Origin: Indolivaga alginatilytica
GTDB lineage: Bacteria; Bacteroidota; Bacteroidia; Bacteroidales; Dysgonomonadaceae
Assembly (NCBI RefSeq): GCF_003201355.1
Contig: NZ_QICL01000022.1
Span: 17,331 to 81,330 of the forward strand
Length of the DNA stretch: 64,000 bases
Direction of reading: 5' to 3'
The translations under genes were made by a program, and so were the position numbers. Below the pieces are notes generated by a model. That model did no database searches, was not told the origin of the DNA, and saw only the letters and a program-made list of their open reading frames with translations. How positions within the stretch are numbered: the first letter of the stretch is position 1; each line of letters starts with the position of its first letter. This document shows positions 45,101-54,041 of the stretch, piece by piece.

Positions 45101-45377
45101 ATCTAATCCGCAGATTGCTTCTTGGTATTCAGTAGAGTATAAGGTGCTGAATGAGGTGGAAATACTACAGCCCAATGGAACATTTATCCGTCCCGACAGG
45201 GTAATGATGAAATCGGGTGAGGTGGTAGTAATCGATTATAAGTTTGGAGAAAAAGAAGAAAAAAAATATCTCAAACAAGTTAAGAATTACATGACTCAGA
45301 TTAAAAAGATGGGTTATAATAATGTAAAAGGGTTTGTTTGTTATATAACGTTGGGTAATGTGATTGAAGTAGAATAA
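42114..45377 (+). CDS. UvrD/AddA-like helicase-nuclease
   Basis: A 1087-residue SF1A helicase of the RecB/AddA group, for recombinational repair of DNA ends. Motifs: Walker A YKASAGSGKTHRL near residue 16, motif Ia HILAVTFTNKATEEMKSRI, motif II MIDEFQDTSNMQW near 400, motif III VGDVKQSIYRWRNSD, motif V IRIMTIHKSKGLGFEVVLLP and motif VI VLYVALTRAK. The C-terminus carries a PD-(D/E)XK nuclease (FIRPDRVMM, VVVIDYKFGE). In many Bacteroidota a PD-(D/E)XK AddB-like partner is adjacent; none is here. It overlaps the SUI1 gene, so translation is probably coupled. Confidence 0.88.
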   Translation: MLRHESSDSANLTVYKASAGSGKTHRLTEEYLLLLFSSPFSYKHILAVTFTNKATEEMKSRIIEELAKLASDKPSDYVKSLREKYNKSEEWVRAQARKILISILHDYSSFSISTIDRFFQQTMRAFTREIGLGGGYNVELDTGKVLGEAIDSMLYDLEKSENEQLLDWLIRFSEEKIESGETWNIRNDIQSLSTEIFKETYKAFSDQIQADIADKALLDDYKKTLIIYIQQYEKRSREIAEKALNTMVRFDLRPEDFKGGARSTFFSFLKWATGEIKEPTDTFRKLPDDVSGWYTKTTPADAKSKIEDAFGNGLNDCVCEIIAHYDNSATYQTAYEINRYFFTLGILGDVDKKVRQYAAENNVMLISDTTELLNKIIEGTDTPFVYEKVGTRVDHYMIDEFQDTSNMQWKNFLPLVRDSLSAGNKNLIVGDVKQSIYRWRNSDWKLLDEQLDIDFKTNGVIHKSLDTNWRSGENVINFNNAIFEIGSKLLQSLYNEGLDDITYDEALAPLYTRIEGAYKDSYQYLPEKKKGNPSGHVKVHFIDTEENTNWQAYVLDQLPHTIEELQDKGYSLKDIAILVRTKKEGAEVANRLLEYKNLQKHSKYRYDIISDEALFIKNSKSIKLVVSLLKYLRNPSDFTLRTLAIYEYFKFKDQLTAEETICTHLSNSDDFPEEVSIELNRIKELPLYEMTEEIFDLFKEAMESNENIYIQAFMDMVLDFSVKHSSDLDSFLQWWDESGQTKTIFTPDGQDAIRIMTIHKSKGLGFEVVLLPFGHWDIDHKMPTILWCQPRFEPFNRLQLVPVKYSQKLKNTIFAYEYFDEKLHAFIDNFNVLYVALTRAKNDLIIFSPKPKDKQKGINSISSLLWACVHAEAKPQEGKFFVSLEESMDQESDCFELGESKGDALSKRGSDTLSENEVSIGVLASISFDDRLKLRLNNKYFFSENGQREYGTLMHEIVSKVTSFEDLDKVVETYQLSGEITEEERDKISSLLNDYLSNPQIASWYSVEYKVLNEVEILQPNGTFIRPDRVMMKSGEVVVIDYKFGEKEEKKYLKQVKNYMTQIKKMGYNNVKGFVCYITLGNVIEVE

Positions 45378-45398
45378 GTATTTTGATCTCAGCTAACT

Positions 45399-46199
45399 AT
45401 GCACTATTACTTTATCTGTTTATTTATTCTTTTGTTTAGCATTGTGCCAACAGTGCAGTGTCAAAGTATGTTTCATAAGAATGACTATAACTCACTGTAT
45501 ATTTTAGATTCGAATAGAAATAATGGTTTCGAGGTTATAGCTTCCATAATTGCTATGTTTACAGCCGGATCGGCTGATCGCAACGGCTTTCGTTTAGGCG
45601 GCTCATTAACTGTTTCGAAAAATATAGGGGACTGGACTCTCTGTACAGGATTGGATGCTTATAAAGCCAAAGAGAGATTCGGATTAGGTACTACTTTTGC
45701 AGGAGTAGAATATGATGATGGTAAATACGGAGCATCCTATTTTGTAAATAAATATTATCAGGGAGGAAAACAAGTATCTGGAATTTTGGGATTAAGGTTG
45801 GATGATTTTAGTCTGAAATTCGAAGATGATATTTTAGCGTTACCTTTTACCGGCTTTACTATTTACGACAGATACCGGACAGCTGCTTTAGAACTTCAAT
45901 ACAAACACTTCATTATAGGAACAAATGTATATACGACTGGGATAAACGGACTAACTGATACTTCCCCTTATAATCGAAAAGGTACATATATGGGTGGAAA
46001 ACAAATATCAAGTCCCATGTATATTGGTTATACGAATAAAGACCTGATACTTCGTTATGGTATGAATAATCAAACGGGTGGATATCTCGGTCAGAATTTG
46101 TGGCATCGTAATTTTTTTGATACCGGTGATTTCAAATCGGGAGGTTATCGCAATCAGTTCCTTCAAGTTGGTACTTATCAACCTTATACACTGTATTGA
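45399..46199 (+). CDS. Type-23 polymorphic-toxin-domain protein, secreted
   Basis: A 266-residue exported protein (signal MHYYFICLFILLFSIVPTVQ). The body matches, from memory, the polymorphic toxin type 23 domain: SADRNGFRLGGSLTVSKNIG, then GLRLDDFSLKFEDD, YRTAALELQYKHFIIGTN, YIGYTNKDLILRYGM and the ending YRNQFLQVGTYQPYTLY. Here the domain stands alone behind a signal peptide rather than at the end of a large toxin. A lipoprotein gene follows within 25 nt and could encode an immunity-like partner. No catalytic residues are known to me, so toxicity is only a possibility; an outer-membrane barrel is the alternative. Confidence 0.62.
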   Translation: MHYYFICLFILLFSIVPTVQCQSMFHKNDYNSLYILDSNRNNGFEVIASIIAMFTAGSADRNGFRLGGSLTVSKNIGDWTLCTGLDAYKAKERFGLGTTFAGVEYDDGKYGASYFVNKYYQGGKQVSGILGLRLDDFSLKFEDDILALPFTGFTIYDRYRTAALELQYKHFIIGTNVYTTGINGLTDTSPYNRKGTYMGGKQISSPMYIGYTNKDLILRYGMNNQTGGYLGQNLWHRNFFDTGDFKSGGYRNQFLQVGTYQPYTLY

Positions 46200-46222
46200 G
46201 TTTTGCCCTTTTATTATATAAT

Positions 46223-46804
46223 ATGAGAAAATTTTACTTTGCGATATTTATATTAATAATTGGTTTATCAGGCTGTGTAACCGTTAAGCCAAAAGATTTT
46301 ACTTACCTATATACTGCAGGATATACGGGTCTCGATACATTAATTAATATAGACGGTTATTATGTGGCTCAGAGAGAATGTGATTCTACATTTTCATCTG
46401 TTTTTATGTTCTATCCCGATGGACTATTCACTATTGCAACAACAAGTGATGTTTCTAACTTGAAAGATTGCTTCGAGAATGGAGGTAAATCTAACCTTTG
46501 TCAATATCCATCTTGGGGAACATATCGGATAGAAGGTAATACAATTAAGACACAAACCATCCGACAAGAGGGGATGGGTATCAGTACTATTTTTCGTGAC
46601 TATGAAATTGGCGATGCTCAAACCTTAATTAACATAAGTGATTATGTAGTCCCTCAGAATACAAATCTAGGGTATATGAAAGATTATCCCTCCTTTTTAG
46701 AAAATCAATGCCCGGAAGTGGCAACCTTCTATCCCTTAGGTAAAAAGCGAAGTGAAAAGGACTGTCCTCTCTTAAATAAAAAATGGTTCAATCAAAATAA
46801 ATAA
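46223..46804 (+). CDS. Lipoprotein next to the toxin-domain gene
   Basis: A protein of about 193 residues with lipobox LIIGLSGC (Cys near 18). ATG 46223 gives the clean signal MRKFYFAIFILIIGLSGC; the frame opens at 46196 inside the preceding gene. The body has five Cys and beta-rich text (SSVFMFYPDGLFTIATTSD, WGTYRIEGNTIKTQTI). The pattern of displayed-value strands suggests a lipocalin-like barrel. It is probably co-transcribed with the toxin-domain gene. An immunity role is a guess from position. Confidence 0.6.
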   Translation: MRKFYFAIFILIIGLSGCVTVKPKDFTYLYTAGYTGLDTLINIDGYYVAQRECDSTFSSVFMFYPDGLFTIATTSDVSNLKDCFENGGKSNLCQYPSWGTYRIEGNTIKTQTIRQEGMGISTIFRDYEIGDAQTLINISDYVVPQNTNLGYMKDYPSFLENQCPEVATFYPLGKKRSEKDCPLLNKKWFNQNK

Positions 46805-46911
46805 AGAGATTATTTCGATTCTGAATATAATTTTTGTTTGTGAAATGTTGCTTAATTTGTCAATTTGTATAAAATAAAGGTTTAAATGTTTTCAGGATAA
46901 CACAAATAGGT

Positions 46912-46919
46912 TAACTTTG
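46912..46919 (+). promoter_or_regulatory. -7 box for asnA
   Basis: TAACTTTG, 41 nt before the asnA start. Only TTTT stands near -33. Confidence 0.45.
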
Positions 46920-46960
46920 CCAATTGTTTAATAAAAAAGCAAACACTAAGCTGTCTTTAT

Positions 46961-47998
46961 ATGAGTTACTTAATAGAACCGAATCAATATCATGCTTTGC
47001 TCGATCTGCAACAAACAGAAATGGGTATAAAACAAATAAAAGATTTTTTTCAACAAAATCTAGCCTCCGAACTTAGACTAAGAAGAGTTACCGCTCCTTT
47101 ATTTGTATTAAAAGGAATGGGTATCAATGACGATCTTAATGGAGTAGAACGTGCTGTGACTTTTCCTATCAAAGATATGGGAGACCAATATGCCGAGATT
47201 GTACATTCTTTGGCAAAATGGAAACGACTAACGCTTGCCGATTATGGTATTAATGACGGATATGGAATATATACCGACATGAATGCTATTCGTGCAGACG
47301 AAGAATTAGGTAATTTACACTCTCTATATGTAGATCAGTGGGATTGGGAAATGGCAATATGTCCGGATAACCGTAATATTGAATTTTTGAAAGGAATTGT
47401 AAGACGCATTTATGCGGCTTTGGTTCGTACCGAATTTTTGGTTTATGAAATGTTCCCTCAAATTAAGCCTATTCTTTCGAATGAAATTAAATTCATTCAT
47501 TCCGAGGAATTATTGCAACTATACCCTAATCTGACAGCTAAAGAAAGAGAAGATGAAATAGCAAAAGAATACGGAGCAGTATTCATTATGGGTATCGGTG
47601 GTGTATTGAGCAACGGCGAGCAGCACGATGGACGCGCACCTGATTATGATGACTGGACTACTTTGGATGAAAGCGGATACAGAGGACTAAACGGAGACCT
47701 TATTGTTTGGAATCCCGTATTAGGACGTGCGATGGAGTTGTCGTCTATGGGTATTCGTGTCAATAAAGAAGTTTTGTTGGAGCAACTAAAGATAAAAGGG
47801 CAAGAGTCTAAGAAAGAATTGTATTTCCATAAACGATTGATTGAAGGAACACTTCCTTTATCAATTGGTGGAGGTATCGGGCAATCGCGCCTTTGTATGT
47901 TTTTCCTTCGCAAAGGACATATCGGCGAGATACAAGCCGGTATATGGCCGCAAGATATGCGTCTGGAAGCTCAAAAGCTAGGAATGCCTCTGATTTGA
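46961..47998 (+). CDS. asnA: Aspartate--ammonia ligase
   Basis: A 345-residue class II tRNA-synthetase-like enzyme making asparagine from aspartate, ammonia and ATP in the cytoplasm. Family phrases are RLRRVTAPLFVLKGMGINDD, NGVERAVTFPIKD, VDQWDWEMAI, ALVRTEFLVYEMFP and the motif 3 segment LPLSIGGGIGQSRLCMFFLR. The length is normal. It has its own promoter box and terminator. Confidence 0.95.
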   Translation: MSYLIEPNQYHALLDLQQTEMGIKQIKDFFQQNLASELRLRRVTAPLFVLKGMGINDDLNGVERAVTFPIKDMGDQYAEIVHSLAKWKRLTLADYGINDGYGIYTDMNAIRADEELGNLHSLYVDQWDWEMAICPDNRNIEFLKGIVRRIYAALVRTEFLVYEMFPQIKPILSNEIKFIHSEELLQLYPNLTAKEREDEIAKEYGAVFIMGIGGVLSNGEQHDGRAPDYDDWTTLDESGYRGLNGDLIVWNPVLGRAMELSSMGIRVNKEVLLEQLKIKGQESKKELYFHKRLIEGTLPLSIGGGIGQSRLCMFFLRKGHIGEIQAGIWPQDMRLEAQKLGMPLI

Positions 47999-48022
47999 GA
48001 AGACGTATTGACGAATAATATA

Positions 48023-48064
48023 AAAAATAACCGCCACCATTAAAATGTGTGACGGTTATTTTAT
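48023..48064. terminator. Terminator after asnA
   Basis: AAAATAACCG pairs with CGGTTATTTT, extended by three more pairs after one mismatch, and followed by TATTTT. It lies between convergent genes. Confidence 0.78.
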
Positions 48065-48078
48065 TTTCTGATAATAGC

Positions 48079-48321
48079 TTATTTCTTTTTGATTAGGGAT
48101 ATTATCCAGAGGAGTAGAAGAGCTCCTATTGTAGACATTATAAGATTACCGATAATGCCATTCGCACTAAGTCCGAGAAGAATAAAAAGCCATCCTCCTA
48201 ATACACTACCAACAACACCCACGATAAGGTTGACGATTAGACCGAATCCTTCTCCCTTAAATATTTTCCCTGCTAAAAAGCCCGCAAGAATACCAATTAT
48301 AATTGACCAGATAAATCCCAT
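48079..48321 (-). CDS. GlsB/YeaQ/YmgE-family membrane protein
   Basis: An 80-residue protein with three membrane helices: IWSIIIGILAGFLAGKIF, LIVNLIVGVVGSVLGGWLF and LIMSTIGALLLLWIISLI, with the family's Gly-rich GVVGSVLGG. It ends in a lysine tail. The family is linked to stress responses but its activity is unknown. Confidence 0.88.
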   Translation of the reverse strand: MGFIWSIIIGILAGFLAGKIFKGEGFGLIVNLIVGVVGSVLGGWLFILLGLSANGIIGNLIMSTIGALLLLWIISLIKKK

Positions 48322-48370
48322 ATTACAAACTTATTAAATCCAACATCTTAATGTAGTATATAAACAAATA

Positions 48371-48664
48371 CTAAAGTGATATTGTTTGCATAATAAATTT
48401 AACAGGATTTTGTTCAATGTTTCTAATCTTCAGTTTTCCGTCTATATCGGCCTTTTCTTCCGGTACGCTAACTCCTAGTCCCACTTTCCCCTCCTTCGTT
48501 ACAAATATGTCATCCGAAATATTTACTCCTGCTGATGTGGTATTTCCTTGCGGATCGATATGGAAAATGCCAAGAGGATTTTCCGTATTTATCCCAACCT
48601 GCGAATACACTGTTCCTGTAAGCATAACAGCCAATAAAAATATAATTTTTCTTTTTGTAGTCAT
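48371..48664 (-). CDS. Short secreted protein, probably truncated
   Basis: A 97-residue exported protein (signal MTTKRKIIFLLAVMLTGTVY). The mature part reads SQVGINTENPLGIFHIDPQG, then VTKEGKVGLGVSVPEEKADI, the opening of much longer Bacteroidota surface and tail-fibre-like proteins. It stops soon after, with no further homologous text downstream, so it looks cut short. A copy of the conserved leader hairpin (48722-48768) lies upstream, tying it to the surface gene at 19121. Confidence 0.6.
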   Translation of the reverse strand: MTTKRKIIFLLAVMLTGTVYSQVGINTENPLGIFHIDPQGNTTSAGVNISDDIFVTKEGKVGLGVSVPEEKADIDGKLKIRNIEQNPVKFIMQTISL

Positions 48665-48721
48665 CTTCTTTTAATTTATACGTGAATATATTAGTTAATG
48701 CAATGCCTTTATGATAATAAA

Positions 48722-48768
48722 GGCAGTAGGTTGTAATCACTACAACCTACTGCCTTATATAGTTGTGC
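48722..48768 (-). ncRNA. Conserved structured leader element, copy 2
   Basis: On the minus strand: GCACAACTATAT, 2 nt, then a fully paired 14-bp stem (GGCAGTAGGTTGTA and complement) with loop GTGAT. Flank, loop and length match 19746-19792. Three stem pairs differ by double changes that keep pairing. It starts 58 nt before the coding region at 48664. Confidence 0.6.
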
Positions 48769-49199
48769 GGTAGATAATTGATTGTACAGAAACTAAATGA
48801 CAATAAAAATAACCACCCTATACAATAATCGTTACTAGCATACAACTATGAAAGATTAAATTAATTGAGGAATGTTTGAATATATAACTCATAGTAACTT
48901 CTATATATTAAGTAATTAAAAGCAAATAATTCTCCCTGAAATTTTCAGGAAGAACTGTTTAATTATAAAGAGGTGTTACTTAGCAATCTCTTTTATAAAC
49001 TAAATTATTGATGTTTTACAAAATTAGATGTTAGTATAATATACGACAAATTAATACCTGACAAGAGCATAAATGTATGATCAAGATCGTAAAAAAATGA
49101 CTACAATTTCGTCAAAGGAGGTACATTGTCATTAAAAATGCTGATATCTTTAATATTTGCTACTTCTATTTTTGGGAGGCTGGGGGATTTGTCAAAGGA
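48769..49199. other. Intergenic region before uvrA
   Basis: AT-rich and without a convincing gene. I see no strong hairpin. It must contain the promoter for the minus-strand surface gene. Confidence 0.4.
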
Positions 49200-49222
49200 T
49201 TAAAAAGGTCTGAGACCTTAAT
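49200..49222. repeat. R1 terminal palindrome
   Basis: TTAAAAAGGTCTGAGACCTT, the isolated distal dyad of R1, just before the uvrA promoter box. Confidence 0.65.
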
Positions 49223-49243
49223 TATTAATCGTTCTGATTTTCG

Positions 49244-49251
49244 TACCTTTG
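49244..49251 (+). promoter_or_regulatory. -7 box for uvrA
   Basis: TACCTTTG, 19 nt before the uvrA start. No TTTG is seen at -33. Confidence 0.5.
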
Positions 49252-49270
49252 TACTTCCAAAAATAAACAC

Positions 49271-52063
49271 ATGTCAGAAGAAAAAAATATACTCATAAAA
49301 GGAGCAAGAGTCAATAACCTGAAAAATATTGATGTCGAAATTCCTCGTAATAAGTTCGTTGTTATCACCGGGCTTTCGGGATCCGGTAAATCCTCCTTGG
49401 CTTTCGATACGTTATATGCCGAAGGGCAGAGGCGTTATGTAGAAAGTTTATCCTCTTATGCCCGTCAGTTTTTGGGTCGGATGAACAAACCCGAATGCGA
49501 CTATATCAAGGGTATTCCTCCTGCTATAGCTATTGAGCAAAAAGTGAGTTCACGCAATCCCCGATCAACTGTTGGAACATCTACTGAAATTTACGAATAC
49601 CTGCGTTTGCTATTTGCACGTATAGGTAAAACCATATCACCTATCTCGAATGAAGTGGTAAAAAAGCATCAGGTAAAAGATATTACTGATAAGATGCTGA
49701 CTTATCCTGAAGGTACACGATTGGTTGTTCTTTCTAAAATTATCTTACGTGAGAATCGTAAGATGGAAGAACAATTAGATATACTCCAGAAAGAGGGGTT
49801 CTCACGTGTTGAATCGAAAGGCGAATTTATCCGTATAGATGATTTGTTGGAATCGAAAGAAGCTCTTGATCCGTCTCAGGTTTTATTGGTTATAGATCGT
49901 TTGTCTACATCGGCTGATAAAGCTACCTTAAATAGATTCTCGGAATCAGTAGAAACTGCATTCTTTGAGGGAGAAGGGGAGTGTACAATAAGATACTATG
50001 CAGAATCGGGTATCGAAAGTTTCGACTATTCTAAACGATTCGAAGCGGATGGAGTTCAGTTTGAAGAGCCAACCGATATGATGTTCAGTTTCAATAGCCC
50101 TGTCGGAGCATGTCCACAATGTGAAGGATTTGGTCAGGTTCTGGGTATTGACGAAGATCTGGTTATTCCTAATAAAGGACTATCGATATACGACGATGCC
50201 GTTTTTTGTTGGAAAGGAGAGAAAATGAGTGAGTGGAAGAATGAATTTATTCATTCAACCGCTAATCGTGATTTCCCAATCCATCGTCCTTACTTTAAAT
50301 TGACGGAAAAAGAAAAAGACCTCCTTTGGCACGGTGCACCTGGTGTAATGGGTATTGATGCCTTCTTTAAAATGCTCGAAGAGAACCAATATAAGATACA
50401 ATATCGTGTTATGTTGGCTCGCTATCGTGGAAAAACTACCTGTCCCACTTGTAAAGGTTCACGTTTGAAACCTCAGGCAATATATGTAAAGATAGGAGGA
50501 AAGTCAATTGCTGATTTAGTATTGATGCCCATTGCTGATTTGAAAGAATTTTTCAATCAACTTGAATTGGATGAAACTGATGCTGCCGTAGGGAAACGAT
50601 TACTTACCGAGATTCGCAGTCGAATACAGTTTTTATTAAATGTGGGTTTGGGGTATCTTACTCTCAATCGTCTATCAAATTCTTTATCGGGTGGAGAGAG
50701 TCAACGTATCAATCTGGCAACCTCTTTGGGTAGTAGTTTAGTTGGATCATTATATATCTTAGATGAACCTAGTATCGGTTTACACTCAAGAGATACAGAC
50801 TTACTGATAAAAGTGCTACGCGATTTACAAGGTTTGGGTAATACAGTGGTAGTGGTGGAGCATGATGAAGAAATAATTCGTGCAGCCGATTATATTATTG
50901 ATATAGGTCCTCAAGCTGGACGATTGGGTGGCGAGCTTGTCTATCAAGGTTCATTAGCTAATCTTGATAAGAGTAGTAACAGCCATACCGTACGTTATTT
51001 GAATGGGGAAGAAACCATTGCTGTACCTGCTAAGCCTCGTAAGTGGAATAATTATATAGAGATAAAAGGAGCAAGGCAAAATAATCTTCAGAATATAGAT
51101 GTGAAGTTTCCTTTGAATGTGATGACTGTGGTAACAGGAGTCAGCGGATCGGGAAAATCGTCATTGGTTTGCGATGTATTTTACAATGCACTTCAAAAAC
51201 ATTATAAAGGAACAAGCGATCGTATTGTTCAGTTTAATGAACTAGTGGGCGATCTTAAGATGATTAAGAGCGTTGAAATGGTAGATCAGAATCCTATTGG
51301 AAGATCATCACGTTCCAATCCTGTTACATACATAAAAGCGTACGATGAAATAAGAAAGCTTTTTGCCGATCAGCAACTTGCAAAGCAAATGAGCTTTACA
51401 CCTGCTTTCTTCTCTTTTAACGTTGAGGGAGGTAGATGCGAAGAATGTAAAGGAGATGGTAAAACCACCATTGAAATGCAATTCATGGCTGATATTACAC
51501 TCGAATGCGAAGCCTGTAAAGGAAAGCGTTTCAAACCCGAAGTACTCGAAGTGGAATATCGTGGAGCCAGTATCCATGATGTGTTGGAAATGACCGTAGA
51601 TCAGGCTATCGAATTCTTTGAGGAAGGGAAAGGTAGCACTGAGAAAAAGATCGTAAAACGCCTTAAAACGCTTCAGGAAGTAGGGCTAGGGTATATAAAG
51701 ATGGGGCAGGCTTCATCTACTCTCTCGGGAGGCGAAAACCAACGGGTAAAACTGGCTTCATACCTTGGAGAGGAAAAATCCGAGCCTACTTTATTTATCT
51801 TTGATGAACCTACTACAGGACTTCACTTCCATGATGTGAAAACTTTATTGAAAGCTTTTGATTCGTTGATTGGGCGAGGGCATACAGTTGTTATTATAGA
51901 ACATAATATGGATGTGATTAAATGTGCCGATCATATTATTGATATAGGTCCCGAAGGTGGAAAAGAAGGTGGAAAAGTGGTTTGTGAAGGTACTCCTAAG
52001 CAGATAGCTAAATGTGCCAAGTCTCATACCGGACATTTTCTGAAAGATAAACTTGATGTCTAA
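49271..52063 (+). CDS. uvrA: Excinuclease ABC subunit A
   Basis: A 930-residue DNA-damage recognition ATPase of nucleotide excision repair. Domain I has [20 protein letters not shown] (Walker A) and [17 protein letters not shown]. The first zinc module is CPQCEGFG with a later CPTCKGSR. Domain II has [16 protein letters not shown], a second zinc module ([17 protein letters not shown]) and [16 protein letters not shown], then [12 protein letters not shown]. The length is full. It is monocistronic. Other uvr genes are not in the window. Confidence 0.97.
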   Translation: MSEEKNILIKGARVNNLKNIDVEIPRNKFVVITGLSGSGKSSLAFDTLYAEGQRRYVESLSSYARQFLGRMNKPECDYIKGIPPAIAIEQKVSSRNPRSTVGTSTEIYEYLRLLFARIGKTISPISNEVVKKHQVKDITDKMLTYPEGTRLVVLSKIILRENRKMEEQLDILQKEGFSRVESKGEFIRIDDLLESKEALDPSQVLLVIDRLSTSADKATLNRFSESVETAFFEGEGECTIRYYAESGIESFDYSKRFEADGVQFEEPTDMMFSFNSPVGACPQCEGFGQVLGIDEDLVIPNKGLSIYDDAVFCWKGEKMSEWKNEFIHSTANRDFPIHRPYFKLTEKEKDLLWHGAPGVMGIDAFFKMLEENQYKIQYRVMLARYRGKTTCPTCKGSRLKPQAIYVKIGGKSIADLVLMPIADLKEFFNQLELDETDAAVGKRLLTEIRSRIQFLLNVGLGYLTLNRLSNSLSGGESQRINLATSLGSSLVGSLYILDEPSIGLHSRDTDLLIKVLRDLQGLGNTVVVVEHDEEIIRAADYIIDIGPQAGRLGGELVYQGSLANLDKSSNSHTVRYLNGEETIAVPAKPRKWNNYIEIKGARQNNLQNIDVKFPLNVMTVVTGVSGSGKSSLVCDVFYNALQKHYKGTSDRIVQFNELVGDLKMIKSVEMVDQNPIGRSSRSNPVTYIKAYDEIRKLFADQQLAKQMSFTPAFFSFNVEGGRCEECKGDGKTTIEMQFMADITLECEACKGKRFKPEVLEVEYRGASIHDVLEMTVDQAIEFFEEGKGSTEKKIVKRLKTLQEVGLGYIKMGQASSTLSGGENQRVKLASYLGEEKSEPTLFIFDEPTTGLHFHDVKTLLKAFDSLIGRGHTVVIIEHNMDVIKCADHIIDIGPEGGKEGGKVVCEGTPKQIAKCAKSHTGHFLKDKLDV

Positions 52064-52083
52064 GTAATAATTTAGCAATATAT

Positions 52084-52125
52084 AAAAGGGAGCAGGTTCA
52101 ATTAAAGAATCTGCTCCCTTTTTGT
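52084..52125. terminator. Terminator after uvrA
   Basis: AAAAGGGAGCAG pairs with CTGCTCCCTTTT (12 bp), followed by TTGTTTTT. It also serves the convergent kinase gene. Confidence 0.88.
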
Positions 52126-52127
52126 TT

Positions 52128-52973
52128 TTATAATCTTCCTTTCGATTTATGGTATGCTATAAGCCCATGCATAGGATTTTCAAGAATAAGATCTACTTTA
52201 ATATCCAGTTCATCCGCTATCTGTTTTAACTGAGAGGCGTACATACCGGCAAGCGACCCAACAAAGCGTACAGGGTAGTTGGTGTAATCATACTGCATGA
52301 TATTTCTTACAAAGAAAGATTTCAGGTTCTCATAAATTAAGTTTTTTACATAAGGATGTTCGAGGTATTCGTATAGGAAATTTGAAAGTAGTGACAGTAA
52401 CACGTTTGGAGAAGGCTTACTATATATATAGTCTAGTATCTGATCAGGGTCAATTCCGTACTTGTCAAAAAAGGATAGGGATAGCTCCGGAGGGGCTAGG
52501 CCTTTCAGACAGTCTGCTAAGAATACTTTACCTAAAGATGTGCTACTGCCTTCGTCTCCTAGAATATATCCCAGAGGTCTGATGTTTTTTACAATAGATT
52601 CTCCATCATAAAAACACGAATTAGAGCCTGTAGAAAGTATACATCCTATTCCCGGCTGATTACCGAAAAGGGCACGGGCAGCTCCTAGAAGGTCGCTTTC
52701 TATTATAGCCGGCGTTCTGAATTGTGCCTCTAGGGAAGCTTTTACTATATTTTTTTTTTCTGAAGAAGAAAAACCTGCCCCATAAAAAAATGTAGTGCTG
52801 ATTTTTAATTTGAAAAATATCGGGGGAAGTTGTAACCGAACAATATGGCTAATCTCCCTTCTTGACTGAAAGTAGGGGTTAATTTCATCTGTTAAATAAC
52901 GCTCAATTATTCCATCGTCATTAACCAGGCACCATTCTGTTTTTGTAGAACCACTTGCCGCTAATAGTATCAC
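52128..52973 (-). CDS. N-acetylglucosamine kinase-like BadF/BadG protein
   Basis: A 281-residue sugar kinase of the ASKHA fold. The phosphate 1 loop is LAASGSTKTEWCLV, phosphate 2 is GCILSTGSNSCFYDG with LGYILGDEGSSTSLG, and the adenosine segment is VRFVGSLAGMYASQL. The length and text match the Bacteroidota N-acetylglucosamine kinase-like family, which recycles amino sugars from cell walls. Substrate is inferred from the family. Confidence 0.85.
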   Translation of the reverse strand: MILLAASGSTKTEWCLVNDDGIIERYLTDEINPYFQSRREISHIVRLQLPPIFFKLKISTTFFYGAGFSSSEKKNIVKASLEAQFRTPAIIESDLLGAARALFGNQPGIGCILSTGSNSCFYDGESIVKNIRPLGYILGDEGSSTSLGKVFLADCLKGLAPPELSLSFFDKYGIDPDQILDYIYSKPSPNVLLSLLSNFLYEYLEHPYVKNLIYENLKSFFVRNIMQYDYTNYPVRFVGSLAGMYASQLKQIADELDIKVDLILENPMHGLIAYHKSKGRL

Positions 52974-53106
52974 TTGTTCAGGTTTTTTTTAGACACAAAA
53001 ATATGAATCATTAGGTGTCCTCATAAAAATATAAAGAATTTCTAATAAATGATACTTTATTTCTGAAAAAATACTGTTTTTTTAAAATTTAAGCAACAAT
53101 GCATAC

Positions 53107-53184
53107 TTAATGCGATGTTTTATCACTATAACTGCCTCTAGTTGTTATGCCCAGCCGAAGCAATAAAAAAGGCTGCGACCTTAA
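53107..53184 (+). repeat. R1 repeat, full-length copy
   Basis: TTAATGCGATGTTTTATCAC, then a TATAACTGCCTCTAGTTGTTATG dyad, then CGAAGCAATAAAAAAGGCTG. It ends at the nadC stop, downstream of the nad operon. Confidence 0.7.
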
Positions 53185-54041
53185 AATGCTTTCAGGCTTA
53201 AATCAATGTTTGGAGCAGAATAAATGATCGATCCGGAAGAGATAAAATTAACTCCTGTTTTAGCAATGGCCTGTACCGATTCTTTGGTTATTCCTCCCGA
53301 TGCTTCGGTTTGTGCTTTATTACCAATTAGCTTTACAGCTTCGCCCATTTGATCGAGAGTCATATTATCCAGCATAATAATGTCTACGGCATTGGTTGCA
53401 AGGGCTTCTTTTACTTCCTCTAAGTTTCGAGTTTCGACCTCTATTTTTAGCGATTTGTTGTTTTCTTGTAAGTATTTTACAGTTGAAGCAACTGCCTTGG
53501 TTATACCTCCTGCATAGTCGTTGTGATTATCCTTAAGCATAATCATATCATACAATCCGTAACGATGATTGGTTGCCCCACCTATATATACAGCCCATTT
53601 TTCACACATGCGAAAGTTGGGAGTAGTCTTGCGGGTATCCAATATTTTAGTCTCGGTGTTTGCTATAAGTAAAGCCATTTCACGGGCACTTGTTGCAATA
53701 CCGCTCATGCGTTGCATACAATTCAAAACGAAGCGTTCCATGCTCAAGATAGAGCGTGCCGAACCTTCAACGGTTAGAGCAACGTCTCCTTTTACAACTT
53801 GGTCTCCATCATTCTTGAATACCTCTATTTTCAGATTCTTATCGTAATGATGGAATATTTCTTTAGCTAGTTCAACTCCCGCAAGTACACAATCATCTTT
53901 CACCAAGAGTCTGGCTCTTTGTTGCAAATGTTCGGGCACACTGGCTAATGTAGAGTGATCGCCGTCTCCGAGGTCTTCTTTAATTGCTTCGGTGATGAAA
54001 TGCTGTAATCTTTCGTTGGTTACGTATATCGGTCTGTTCAT
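53181..54041 (-). CDS. nadC: Nicotinate-nucleotide diphosphorylase (carboxylating)
   Basis: A 286-residue enzyme converting quinolinate and PRPP to nicotinate mononucleotide. Family phrases are EDLGDGDHSTLASVP, LNCMQRMSGIATSA, ILDTRKTTPNFRMCEKWAVY, GGATNHRYGLYDMIMLKDNH, VETRNLEEVKEAL, IMLDNM and EASGGI. It overlaps nadB by 4 nt, so translation is coupled. Third gene of the de novo NAD pathway. Confidence 0.96.
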   Translation of the reverse strand: MNRPIYVTNERLQHFITEAIKEDLGDGDHSTLASVPEHLQQRARLLVKDDCVLAGVELAKEIFHHYDKNLKIEVFKNDGDQVVKGDVALTVEGSARSILSMERFVLNCMQRMSGIATSAREMALLIANTETKILDTRKTTPNFRMCEKWAVYIGGATNHRYGLYDMIMLKDNHNDYAGGITKAVASTVKYLQENNKSLKIEVETRNLEEVKEALATNAVDIIMLDNMTLDQMGEAVKLIGNKAQTEASGGITKESVQAIAKTGVNFISSGSIIYSAPNIDLSLKAF

